A stretch of DNA of 64,000 bases from DASQYE01 sp035940775 (GTDB taxonomy: Bacteria > Acidobacteriota > Blastocatellia > Pyrinomonadales > Pyrinomonadaceae), in contig DASZEN010000024.1 of NCBI GenBank assembly GCA_035940775.1, positions 1 to 64,000 on the forward strand, written 5' to 3'. This document shows positions 8,627 through 18,287 of this stretch, one piece after another. Under the pieces are notes generated by a model. That model was not told where the DNA came from, did no database searches, and was given only the letters and a program-made list of their open reading frames with translations. How positions within the stretch are numbered: the first letter of the stretch is position 1; the number at the start of each line of letters is the position of its first letter. The translations under genes and the position numbers were made by a program.

Positions 8627-9466
8627 ATGAGCGTCCGACTGACAGAGCAAAGTCCAAAGCCGTTGCGCGCCCTCCTGCGCTATGATGCGGGGCTGGCGCT
8701 CAGGCGCGTCAACGTGCGCGACGCTCTGAGCGTCTGGCAGCGCAACCTGGAGGTCTACCTGCGGCTCTGGAAGATACTTCTGATTCCGCCGCTGGTCGAG
8801 CCCGTCTTCTCCATCTTCGCCTTCGGCTGGGGGGTCGGCTCCCTGATTCTCGCCAAAGTGGAGGGGATTCCCTATCTCTCTTTCGTCGGCGCGGGGCTGC
8901 TCGCCTTCACGGTCATCATGCGCGCCCTTTTCGAGACCACCTACGGCTCCTACTTTCGCATGGTCTATCAATCGACCTATGATTCCATCCTCGCCACTCC
9001 CGTCGAGGTCGAATCCCTTGCCTGTGCCGAAATCTCCTGGGCCGTCACCAAAGCCTCCTTCGATTCGATCATCATTCTACTGGTGCTCGTTTTGTTTGGC
9101 GCGGCGACCTCGCCCTACGCGGCGCTGGTTCCGCTGCCCCTGATGGTGGGCAGCCTCTTTATCGCCGCGCTCTCGCTCGGGATTACCGCCCATACTCACG
9201 ACATAGACTCTTTCAACGTCTACCTGGCCGTCTTCTTTTCTTCGATCTTTCTCTGCGGGGCCTGGTTCCCGCTCGAAGTCCTGCCCGCGCCTCTGCGCTG
9301 GCTGGCGTGGGCCATCCCCCTGACCAGTGCGGTCGATCTGACGCGCGCCTTTTTGACCGGGAGGTTTCTGGCGCGCCATCTCTTCGAGGCGCTTTACTTG
9401 ATGGTCGCCGCCCTCCTCTGCTCCGAATGGGCGCTGAGGAGCTTGCGTCGCCGTATGGTCGCGTGA
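8627..9466 (+). CDS. ABC-2 type transporter permease (NodJ/DrrB family)
   Basis: 279-residue integral membrane protein with about six hydrophobic helices. They run from KILLIPPLVEPVFSIFAFGWG near the N-terminus to the last helix at YLMVAALLCSEWAL. The ABC2_membrane signature region is CGAWFPLEVLPAPLRWLAWAIPLT. It forms the channel for the ATPase encoded at 7112. The NodJ-like end shows it is a type-2 exporter. A NodIJ/Drr-like lipid or polysaccharide substrate is inferred from family only. Confidence 0.92.
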   Translation: MSVRLTEQSPKPLRALLRYDAGLALRRVNVRDALSVWQRNLEVYLRLWKILLIPPLVEPVFSIFAFGWGVGSLILAKVEGIPYLSFVGAGLLAFTVIMRALFETTYGSYFRMVYQSTYDSILATPVEVESLACAEISWAVTKASFDSIIILLVLVLFGAATSPYAALVPLPLMVGSLFIAALSLGITAHTHDIDSFNVYLAVFFSSIFLCGAWFPLEVLPAPLRWLAWAIPLTSAVDLTRAFLTGRFLARHLFEALYLMVAALLCSEWALRSLRRRMVA

Positions 9467-9549
9467 TGGAATACCGATTGTTTGTTATCTTTTGAAGCCG
9501 TCCCTGGCGCCCCGAAGGCCCTTGAGCGCGTTCGTTAGGAACATATTTT

Positions 9550-11121
<1,572 letters not shown>

Positions 11122-11867
11122 ATTTTGCAGGATGACGGGCCGCCCCTGGCTTCACGCTGACCCGTAGTCTTTACCCTGTCGCGCGCATGCGGGATGCTGC
11201 AAAAAATAGCTTACGCATCCCGCTCACCTTACTCTGGCGGGCTGTAACTATCCTTAAGGAGCGCGCCTCCCCGCGCACAAAAAAGTCCGGCCCCGTGGAC
11301 GGTCATCCATTTTTTCAGTTTGACAACGGCTGAGAATACTATTATTGTGGCGGCGCTTTAGTGGGAGTTCGTACAGGGTCACACTGCTTTTGGCTAATTC
11401 TCATTCTCTCGAGAAATTACGCTGCAAGGTATTTTCAGGAATTTCGGAAGCAAATTTGATCCACATCAATGTGCCTGCGCTTGGGAGCCGTTTTGCGATG
11501 AGTGGCTTTAGCCCCTTGCGGGTGTAGCGCTTCTTCTGAAGGTTTACAAGCTCAGGCGAGAGCGTTAATTATCTGCGACCCGACACGTCAGATTATTTGT
11601 CCGTGCATTGATTGTCAGACGTTACGCCTTAATCTAGCCGCCAATATTTTCTGGCATTTCGTGTCGCCATTCTAAAAACTTATCGGCTGGCCCGCACCGG
11701 CATTTTCCTGCCCGCCTGCGTTGCCCTCCGGTAAATTCCGTAAAACTCAGCGCCGGGTCGCGCGCTCGGAGATAGTTATGCATCTCCACGGCGCGGCTCC
11801 GGAAAACCCCTCGCGCTGTGGCTCTATCTCAGCGCTCTCTCTAACCTCAACTGAAGGAGTATCGTAG
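11122..11867. other. 746-bp intergenic region with long leader of the first subtilase
   Basis: No convincing gene; a 60-codon frame at 11345-11527 has no recognisable domain or ribosome site. The region holds a good promoter (11320-11348) about 520 bases upstream of the subtilase start, so the mRNA would have a long untranslated leader. Within it, CCCTTGCGGGTGTA (about 11512-11526) nearly matches a sequence in the leader of the 14067 gene (13807-13821). Confidence 0.5.
11320..11348 (+). promoter_or_regulatory. Predicted sigma-70 promoter, far upstream of subtilase gene
   Basis: Perfect -35 TTGACA (11320-11325), a 17-base spacer and -10 TATTGT (11343-11348). If used, the transcript carries a leader of roughly 510 bases before the ATG at 11868. 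Confidence 0.45.
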
Positions 11868-13367
11868 ATGAAAAGCTTACCTCGTTCGATCTATCTAACG
11901 CTCTTGATTTTGGCGCTTGGTTTGTCCACCATCCCGACCGCTAATTTCAGCGGCACTCAAGTTTCAGCGCAAAGTGTAACGAAACGTTATGTGATCATTT
12001 ACCACCAGCAGAATGCTATCCCCCTAACTGCCGAAAGCAAGGTGGCGAGTATGGGCGGAACAGTGTTGGCCCGTTTGCCTGAAATAGGCGTCTTGGTCGC
12101 CACATCAAGCAATCCCAAGTTTGCAGATGAACTGGCAAACGCAGACCAAAAAATCGCCGACATTGCCGAAGACATGGAAGTGCAGATGATCCCTTCCCCG
12201 GAAACAATGAATCTCCAAGCCATAACCGCGAACCCCGCTGGCGACGGCCCAGTTGAGCCAGCCGGTGACGACACTCAGACCGGGCCAGACCCCTTCTATA
12301 ACCCCTTTCAGTGGGACAAGAAGCGAATTAGAGCATCCAATCAGGGGTCTTACCCGGTGCAGCAGGGCCGTCCTGATGTGGTCGTCGCCGTCCTTGATAC
12401 GGGCGCGCAGGTTCTTCCCAACCCGCATCCTGACCTCCAGGCGAATCTGGATACAGCGCGCAGCCGCTCATTCTTCCCCGTACAACCCAGTCCCAATGGT
12501 GACCCCAATCCGGTCGCTTGGGACGATAGGAACGGGCACGGCTCACACTGCATGAGCAACGTCGGCGCACCCATTAATGGCATCGGTATGGTCGGCGTCG
12601 CACCTAGAGTGAGGCTGGTCGCCTTGAAGGTGCTGGGCGATAACGGCAGCGGCAGCTTCGTCTCACTCGCGCAGGCTTTAGTCTATGCCGGCGTCAATAA
12701 GTTTGACGTCGCCTCGATGAGCCTTAGCGGCTACATCCCCCGCTCCAATCAAGGCGCGCACGTTCTCCTCAAGCTCGTCCAGCGAGCGGTTAATTTCGCT
12801 CGTTCGAACGGCGTCACGCCCGTTGCGGCGCTTGGCAATGATGGCTTCAATGTCAGCGACGGCGACTTCTTCCGTGACTTCCTGACCGTGCCGGCCGAAG
12901 TAGACGGCGTCATCGGCGTCTCGGCGACCGGCTTTACCAATCTGAAGGCCGTGTACAGCAACTACGGCGTGGGCAAGACGGATGTCAGCGGGCCGGGCGG
13001 CGACTTCGCTGCCACCCAAACGCCTCACTTTGGCTTGGTGCTCGGCGCTTGGGCTCCCGACAGTACCACGTTACCCGGTGCCAACTACGCCTTGGCCGCC
13101 GGAACCTCTATGGCTTGTCCTCAGGCGGCGGGCGTCTGCGCTCTGATCATCTCGCAGTACGGCGACTTCACGCCCGATAACTCTCAGAAGTTACACATGT
13201 CTCCGCAGGAGGTGGAGTCCATACTGCAACAGACGGCCAATAATCAGCCGTGCCCTCCCGTATACACGCCCACCCAGACGTGTCAGGGAAATGCCGGTTA
13301 CAACAACTTCTACGGCAAGGGAATCGTTGACGCGTTCAAGGCAGTCACCGAAGGCCCCGGTCAATAG
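11868..13367 (+). CDS. Secreted S8-family subtilisin-like serine protease
   Basis: 499 residues: Sec signal peptide (1-36, ending near VSAQS), an inhibitor-I9-like propeptide (about 40-110) and a catalytic domain with Asp in VVAVLDTGA (about 174), His in NGHGSHCMSNV (about 224) and Ser in GTSMACPQAAGV (about 412). The oxyanion Asn lies in ALGNDG. HGSHC instead of HGTHV is a small departure from consensus. A GAAGGAG ribosome site precedes the ATG. It degrades proteins outside the cytoplasm. It is followed by a strong terminator and so is probably monocistronic. Confidence 0.94.
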   Translation: MKSLPRSIYLTLLILALGLSTIPTANFSGTQVSAQSVTKRYVIIYHQQNAIPLTAESKVASMGGTVLARLPEIGVLVATSSNPKFADELANADQKIADIAEDMEVQMIPSPETMNLQAITANPAGDGPVEPAGDDTQTGPDPFYNPFQWDKKRIRASNQGSYPVQQGRPDVVVAVLDTGAQVLPNPHPDLQANLDTARSRSFFPVQPSPNGDPNPVAWDDRNGHGSHCMSNVGAPINGIGMVGVAPRVRLVALKVLGDNGSGSFVSLAQALVYAGVNKFDVASMSLSGYIPRSNQGAHVLLKLVQRAVNFARSNGVTPVAALGNDGFNVSDGDFFRDFLTVPAEVDGVIGVSATGFTNLKAVYSNYGVGKTDVSGPGGDFAATQTPHFGLVLGAWAPDSTTLPGANYALAAGTSMACPQAAGVCALIISQYGDFTPDNSQKLHMSPQEVESILQQTANNQPCPPVYTPTQTCQGNAGYNNFYGKGIVDAFKAVTEGPGQ

Positions 13368-13434
13368 AAGCAGGCGTAAAGCTTAAGGTCAGGCGCTTTT
13401 TCCAGGCTGTGACCGATGGCTTCGCATTCACGCG

Positions 13435-13470
13435 AGGGGCCGAGTCGAGTTCAAACTCGACCCGGCCCCT
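13435..13470 (+). terminator. Rho-independent-type hairpin after the first subtilase gene
   Basis: GGGGCCG-A-GTCGAGTT pairs with AACTCGAC-C-CGGCCCC around a CA loop, with one mismatch in a stem of about 16 bp, followed by a T-rich TTATTTG. It lies 68 bases after the stop. Confidence 0.8.
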
Positions 13471-13683
13471 TATTTGTGGAACGGTGCGCGTATTCATAGT
13501 TTCGTTACGGTGATAATCGCACTTATTTTTTCGTTGTCGGAAAAGTTGTGCTTGACTGTTTGCCGATCTTGACATATTGTTTCGGCGCTCGATCACTAGG
13601 GCGGCTAGCTCATCCATGTAGCCTCGATCCAATTTTTCCGTTCAACTCTCTTAATGATCGCTCGTGCTATGTGCAGCAGACTG

Positions 13684-13703
13684 CTACTACTACTACTACT
13701 ACT
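13684..13703. repeat. CTA trinucleotide microsatellite
   Basis: Six consecutive CTA units plus CT, in a non-coding stretch. It is the only clear microsatellite noticed in the window and could vary in length by slippage. Confidence 0.85.
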
Positions 13704-13753
13704 GCGCACTTCCTTTATTCAATAAAGAGCATGAATTGATTAGAAGAGTTTCC

Positions 13754-13783
13754 ACTGCGAAGCATTTCCTTGCACTTCGCAGT
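13754..13783. other. Stem-loop in leader of 14067 operon
   Basis: ACTGCGAAG (13754-13762) and CTTCGCAGT (13775-13783) form a perfect 9-bp stem with a 12-base loop. It has no T run, so a leader structure is more likely than a terminator. Confidence 0.5.
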
Positions 13784-13964
13784 TAACGAGCGTTGGGGTT
13801 TACGTCCCTTGCGGGCGTATGAGTCAGCGGCAATCAAAACGCGCGCCAACCGGGCGCGGATCAGAGTTGCTAATACCTACCACTTGGTTCTTCTGTGAAG
13901 GATTTCTGAAATCAGTTGCGCGTCCGAGCATTGCTTTACAGTTAAGGCTGCGTGCTCATGGCAT

Positions 13965-14010
13965 AGCTCTGCCCGTTGGGGGCGTCCCCTGCTTTTTTTT
14001 GTGCAGAGCT
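13965..14010 (+). other. Nested inverted repeat with T8 run (possible attenuator)
   Basis: The outer arms AGCTCTGC (13965-13972) and GCAGAGCT (14003-14010) enclose a GGGG-GCGT-CCCC hairpin followed by eight Ts (13993-14000). The inner part looks like a short terminator, and the outer pairing would sequester its flanks. This arrangement would suit transcription attenuation ahead of the gene at 14067; no known riboswitch family was recognised. Confidence 0.4.
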
Positions 14011-14066
14011 TAATCATTCACCAATCGTGTCCCCCATTACGATTACCCTGAAGGAGAATAAGATAG

Positions 14067-14573
14067 ATGAGAAAATCCTCGGTACCCGACAAATCACTTC
14101 GAGGTGATAAACGCAAGAAGAGAACCCCCCGCCTCTCTCGTATAGGCTTCCTGGTCATTGGCGTCCTGTGCGCCATCGGTCTTGGAACAGTGGTTTTCTC
14201 TCAATCCGCCAAAAACAACCGCGCCAAAGCCCCCAAGACAGCGCCCCAGGCCGATAACAAAACCTATATCCCGACGCGGGAGATTACGGTCGACCGCCAG
14301 ACAGGCCAGATCAGAAAACCTACAGCCGAAGAGACCAAAGAGCTGGTTGATTATCTGAAGTCGGCGACCAATCGCTCGACCGCAGACCTTCCAGTAGTGA
14401 CGCGCGCCGACGGCAGTCGCCAGGTGACCCTGGGCGGTCGACTTGGGACGGTCGCGCTCGCCAGGCCCGCCGCCGACGGCACTATGGAAGTCAGATGCGT
14501 GACGACGATGGAAGAGGCCACGGAGTTCCTCGGCCTTGTCGAATCAAACTCAGCAGCAGCACAGAATCAGTAA
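14067..14573 (+). CDS. Small membrane-anchored protein, partner of the downstream metallopeptidase
   Basis: 168 residues. A very basic N-terminus (KRKKRTPRLSR) is followed by one hydrophobic helix (about 27-46, GFLVIGVLCAIGLGTVVF) acting as signal anchor or signal peptide. The periplasmic part has a proline/alanine linker and a compact C-terminal domain with ITVDRQTGQIRKPTAEETKEL and GGRLGTVALARPAADGTMEVRCV. It resembles the short secreted domain proteins found with PEP-CTERM systems in Acidobacteria; that assignment is tentative. It has a GAAGGAG ribosome site, ends 14 bases before the metallopeptidase start, and is probably co-transcribed with it. Confidence 0.7.
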   Translation: MRKSSVPDKSLRGDKRKKRTPRLSRIGFLVIGVLCAIGLGTVVFSQSAKNNRAKAPKTAPQADNKTYIPTREITVDRQTGQIRKPTAEETKELVDYLKSATNRSTADLPVVTRADGSRQVTLGGRLGTVALARPAADGTMEVRCVTTMEEATEFLGLVESNSAAAQNQ

Positions 14574-14587
14574 GGAGACCACACCTA

Positions 14588-16324
14588 ATGCGAAAAAAGA
14601 TGATTACAAAACTCTCAGTCGCCGTGTTCGCTTTGGTCGTGGCTCTCTTCGCCAGTGCGAACAATACTTTTGCTTCCGTCACCGTCCACGTCATCAACAA
14701 TGATGGCCCGGGCGAAGGCTTTAACGATCCGACCCCGGCTGCGCCAGTTGGCGGCAATACCGGCACGACACTGGGCCAACAGAGATTGATAGCCTTCCAG
14801 TACGCCGCAGACATCTGGGGCGCAACCCTCGACAGCAATCAGGATGTTTGGGTCGTGGCGGCCTTCAATCCCCTCGCACCGAACGTACTCGGGAGCGCGG
14901 GCGCATGGGATGTCTTCTCGGACTTCCCCGTGCTCAACGCCAATTATCCCGGAGCCGAGTTCCCGCAGACATGGTATAGCTCGGCCTTAGCCGACAAACG
15001 CTCAGGCATCGACCAGGATCCGACCTCGCCCGACATCAACGCGCAGTTCAGCTCCAACTTCAATTTCTACCTCGGGCTCGATGCCAACCACGGGGCTGCC
15101 AATGATCTGGTCGCGGTGCTCCTGCACGAGTTGGCCCACGGTCTCGGCTTCCAGAATTTCGTCAACGAAGCGAGCGGATCGAATTTCGGCGATCCCTCCG
15201 ATCTGGTTCGCTATCCCTTCCAGACGGACGTTTACTCGCACCATACTCTGGACATCACCAACAACATGCTCTGGAGCGATATGACCAATGCTCAGCGCCA
15301 AGCTTCGGCCGTTAGATTCGGTCGTGTCGTGTGGAATGGCGCGAGCGTGACGGCAGCAGTGCCGGGCGTGCTCTCCCTCGGCAGCCCCGAAGTGAGAGTT
15401 CTGTCGCCGTCCTCCATCGCTGGCCCATATCAGTTCGGAACAGCCGCCTTCGGCCCGCCCATCGGTACGCCGAATGTTAGCGGGGCGATCGTCGCGGCTG
15501 TTGACCCGGCGGACGGCGCCGGGCCCGCCACAACCGACGGTTGCTCGGCCTTTACCAACGCCGCAGCAATAGCAGGCAACATCGCCTTGATCGAGCGTGG
15601 AACCTGCGGATTCACCCAGAAGGTTAAGAACGCGCAGAATGCCGGGGCGGTAGCGGCCATCATCTACAATAACGTGGCCAACGTGGGCGCTGCGCCTCCG
15701 ATAATGGCGACTGAGCCGGTCTTCGGGCCGACCATCACTATTCCGGCAGCGAGTCTGGTACGCTCAGACGGTCTCACCATCGTCGGGCAGCTCGGCGGCG
15801 GAGTCACCGGTTCTCTTGGCCTCAACCCGGCCATCCGCGCCGGTGCGGACGTGCTCGACCACGCGCGCCTGTACGCAGTCTTTCCGGTGGCGCTCGGCTC
15901 CTCCATCTCGCACTATGACACGGTTGCTTCACGCAATCTGTTGATGGAGCCCGCCATCAACGCCGATCTCACGCACAGCGTCAAGCCGCCCGAGGACTTG
16001 ACCCTGAATCTGCTCAGAGACATCGGCTGGTTCGCCGATGCAGACCTGGACGGCGTGGCCGACGACACCGATTGCAGTCCCAATTCCATTCAGACGGCGA
16101 CGGTCGTCATCGGCGGCTGTGATACGGGCGTTCCGAACACCATGTTCCTTGGCGGCTGCACGATCGCCGATCTTGTTCAGAAGCTCGCCGCTTCCTCAAG
16201 CAATCACGGCCAGTTCGTGAGCGGCGTAGCCAATCTCACCAACGAGCTGAAGAAGAGCGGGCTCATCTCTGCCAGCCAGAAGAGCGCAATTCAAAGCTGT
16301 GCTGCGGGTGCGAGTATCCCCTAA
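14588..16324 (+). CDS. Secreted zinc metallopeptidase with inserted PA domain
   Basis: 578 residues from ATG 14588, which follows a TAAGGAG ribosome site; longer in-frame starts overlap the upstream gene. It has a signal peptide (about 1-27), then a metallopeptidase region with HELAHGLGFQ (HExxHxxGxx zinc motif, His about 180). A protease-associated (PA) domain follows, around CSAFTNAAAIAGNIALIERGTCGF, then a segment with the family-typical GWF. A calcium-binding TSP3-like DADLDGVADDTDC lies near residue 490. The short C-terminal helical tail has no PEP-CTERM signal. It is probably an extracellular protease, co-expressed with the small membrane protein at 14067. Confidence 0.86.
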   Translation: MRKKMITKLSVAVFALVVALFASANNTFASVTVHVINNDGPGEGFNDPTPAAPVGGNTGTTLGQQRLIAFQYAADIWGATLDSNQDVWVVAAFNPLAPNVLGSAGAWDVFSDFPVLNANYPGAEFPQTWYSSALADKRSGIDQDPTSPDINAQFSSNFNFYLGLDANHGAANDLVAVLLHELAHGLGFQNFVNEASGSNFGDPSDLVRYPFQTDVYSHHTLDITNNMLWSDMTNAQRQASAVRFGRVVWNGASVTAAVPGVLSLGSPEVRVLSPSSIAGPYQFGTAAFGPPIGTPNVSGAIVAAVDPADGAGPATTDGCSAFTNAAAIAGNIALIERGTCGFTQKVKNAQNAGAVAAIIYNNVANVGAAPPIMATEPVFGPTITIPAASLVRSDGLTIVGQLGGGVTGSLGLNPAIRAGADVLDHARLYAVFPVALGSSISHYDTVASRNLLMEPAINADLTHSVKPPEDLTLNLLRDIGWFADADLDGVADDTDCSPNSIQTATVVIGGCDTGVPNTMFLGGCTIADLVQKLAASSSNHGQFVSGVANLTNELKKSGLISASQKSAIQSCAAGASIP

Positions 16325-16787
16325 TCGAACAGCAAAGCCATAAGCAGTAGGCTGTTCAAAAGGGCTTTTCGGGGCTGGCGCGTTATGTGCCAGCCCCGAT
16401 TCTCTATTTCAGACGGGCGCTAAACGCATTGCGCGGGCGGACGGGCGCTGCGGCGATTGCTCATCCGTATCGAGCAGAACAAAGGTTTTGGCCCCTTCCG
16501 TATGTCAGAGGGCGCTCCTGGATGCTCTGCTCGCGCTTGACTCATCCACGGATATTGCATATCTTGCCAGTGCTCAAAATCCAGGCGGCGCGAGAGACGG
16601 CCGCCGCATCCGTCCTCGGGCGGCTCTCCTGAAAAATTAGCTTTTAATCCAGCGCGCGACAGTTTTTGATCGACGTGAAACTCAAAAACCGCTCTCGATT
16701 AGATATGTATAGACCTCAGACATATAGCGGGAATGTTATTGTGCATCACCACTATCCGTCTTTAACCTGCTCGAAAAGGAGAAAGAT
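16325..16787. other. 463-bp intergenic region
   Basis: It contains a terminator hairpin (16370-16398) right after the metallopeptidase gene. Further on, GTTTTTGA (16662-16669) and TCAAAAAC (16682-16689) can pair. An 81-codon frame at 16387-16632 shows no domain and starts inside the terminator, so it is not called as a gene. No clear promoter was identified. Confidence 0.5.
16370..16398 (+). terminator. Terminator hairpin after PA-domain metallopeptidase gene
   Basis: CGGGGCTGGC (16370-16379) pairs perfectly with GCCAGCCCCG (16389-16398) around a 9-base loop, followed by ATTCTCTATTT. It lies 46 bases after the stop. Confidence 0.75.
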
Positions 16788-18194
16788 ATGAAGTTCAGAT
16801 TTACCCTGCGAACCCTTTTCTGCGCAACCCTATTTATTGCGCTCGCGTTTCCCCTCCTCAACTCCAGAGCGCATGCGGCAGCCAAAGCTCAAGGCAGTAT
16901 GATCGGCATTAATGTTTTGTTGAAGACGGCGATCACTGATGCCATCCTCGCAGACCTCGGCACGCACGGGAGAGTGCGCGACGTGATGTACGAGATAAAA
17001 GTGGTCACGGTGCAGGCTCCCTCAAGCGAGTTGAATGCGATCCGCGCGCTCCCCTACGTAGCGGCCGCCAACCCGGACGCCGAACGCAACGGCAGCCCCG
17101 TTGATACTCTCGCGGCGACAGATTTCGCAAACGGGATCAGCACATGGGATATGGATGCCGTCAACATTACGGATGCGGGTTCCACCAGGCGGCAGGTGAG
17201 CTATGACGGGACGGGCGTCTATGTGGCCGTGCTCGACACGGGCCTGCTCGATTCCTGGCGTCAATATTTCCCGCAGCAGCGCATCGCCACGGATTTGGCC
17301 AAATCCTTTAGCGGCGGCGGCGGCGCGGGCACCGTCTCCGAGACCACCAACCAGTGGGAGCACGACCAGGACTCGCACGGCACGCACGTGACCAGCACTA
17401 TCCTGGGCTACAGCTTTTTCGGCACACCTGTCAACGGCGTCGCCCCCAAGGCGACGGTCATCCCCGTCAAGGTTCTAAACCAGTCCGGATTCGGTTGGTC
17501 GTCCGTCATCGCGCACGGCATCGTCTATGTGGCCGATCTGAAAGCCGGTCAACTGGCCAATTACCCCGTCGTGATTAACATGAGTTTGGGCGGCGGGTCG
17601 CTGGATGCTGTGGAAAAGGCGGCCATCGATTATGCCATCAGCAAGGGCGTCGTCATCGTCGCCTCTGCCGGTAACGAGGGCAACGACGGCATGGGTTATC
17701 CCGGCGCATATCAGCCGGTCATCTCCGTTGCGGCCTCGGGCTGGACGGGCGAGTGGCTTGCGGGCTCCGACGGCATCGTTAATAACTGGTGGTGGAAGGA
17801 CAACGTCGCCGACCCGACCAACCCCGCCAATTTCTACATCACGGATTTTTCGAGCCGCCAGAAGAGCGGTCAAGACCTTGATGTTGCCGCCCCAGGCTCC
17901 TGGACGGTGGGCCCATATCAGGTCAACAGCGGGCAGCTCAGCTATTTCTTCCTGGGCGGCACCTCTATGGCGAGTCCGCACGTGGCGGGCATCGTCGCGC
18001 TGATGGCCCAGAAGAACCACGGCCTGACGGCTGCTCAAGCCGAGAGCATCCTGACCGGCTCGGCCATTTACCTTGCTCCCGGATGCCGAAACGTGCGGCA
18101 GCCGGACGGCAGCACTCAGCAATTCTGCTGGGGTGCGGATGCCACAGGGGCCGGACTCGCGACCGCCGATAAAGCTTTAAAGGCGACGCCCTAA
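16788..18194 (+). CDS. Secreted S8-family subtilisin-like serine protease
   Basis: 468 residues: signal peptide (about 1-31, cut near AHAAA), a propeptide of about 90 residues (I9-like, VVTVQAPSSELNAIRALPYV) and a catalytic domain with Asp in VYVAVLDTGLLD (about 149), His in DSHGTHVTST (about 196), the oxyanion Asn in SAGNEGNDG and Ser in GGTSMASPHVAG (about 393). All catalytic motifs are intact. A GAAAAGGAG ribosome site precedes the ATG. It differs clearly from the subtilase at 11868, so the two are not a recent duplication. A strong terminator follows. Confidence 0.95.
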   Translation: MKFRFTLRTLFCATLFIALAFPLLNSRAHAAAKAQGSMIGINVLLKTAITDAILADLGTHGRVRDVMYEIKVVTVQAPSSELNAIRALPYVAAANPDAERNGSPVDTLAATDFANGISTWDMDAVNITDAGSTRRQVSYDGTGVYVAVLDTGLLDSWRQYFPQQRIATDLAKSFSGGGGAGTVSETTNQWEHDQDSHGTHVTSTILGYSFFGTPVNGVAPKATVIPVKVLNQSGFGWSSVIAHGIVYVADLKAGQLANYPVVINMSLGGGSLDAVEKAAIDYAISKGVVIVASAGNEGNDGMGYPGAYQPVISVAASGWTGEWLAGSDGIVNNWWWKDNVADPTNPANFYITDFSSRQKSGQDLDVAAPGSWTVGPYQVNSGQLSYFFLGGTSMASPHVAGIVALMAQKNHGLTAAQAESILTGSAIYLAPGCRNVRQPDGSTQQFCWGADATGAGLATADKALKATP

Positions 18195-18218
18195 AAGTAG
18201 AGAACCTGGGAGACAGAG

Positions 18219-18265
18219 AAAAAAGCCTGACGGCGAACTTGTGGGTTCGCCGTCAGGCTTTTTTT
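18219..18265. terminator. Bidirectional terminator between convergent subtilase and S41 genes
   Basis: AGCCTGACGGCGAAC pairs perfectly with GTTCGCCGTCAGGCT around a 6-base loop (18239-18244). It is flanked by A5 on the left and T7 on the right, so it works for both strands. Confidence 0.92.
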
Positions 18266-18287
18266 CTCCGTGTCGATGCGAAAAACC

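Larger units (their letters stand above)
13368..14066. other. 699-bp intergenic region: terminator, CTA repeat and structured leader
   Basis: No supported gene. In order it holds the subtilase terminator (13435-13470), a (CTA)6 tract (13684-13703), a 9-bp stem-loop (13754-13783), the motif CCCTTGCGGGCGTA shared with the 11-kb leader, and a nested inverted repeat with a T8 run (13965-14010) just upstream of the 14067 gene. The last 330 bases look like a folded mRNA leader. Confidence 0.5.

Noticed and set aside
11345..11527. Possible 60-residue gene in the first subtilase leader
   Set aside because: No ribosome site, no domain, and it lies between a predicted promoter and a secreted protease gene, so leader RNA is more likely.
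13684..13703. CTA tract considered as a CRISPR-like or coding repeat
   Set aside because: Only 20 bases of a pure trinucleotide with no spacers and no supported reading frame.
16387..16632. Possible 81-residue gene after the PA metallopeptidase
   Set aside because: Starts inside a terminator hairpin and lacks a ribosome site or recognisable motif.
16788..18194. The two subtilases considered as a recent tandem duplication
   Set aside because: Their signal peptides, propeptides and catalytic domains differ throughout; only the family motifs are shared.
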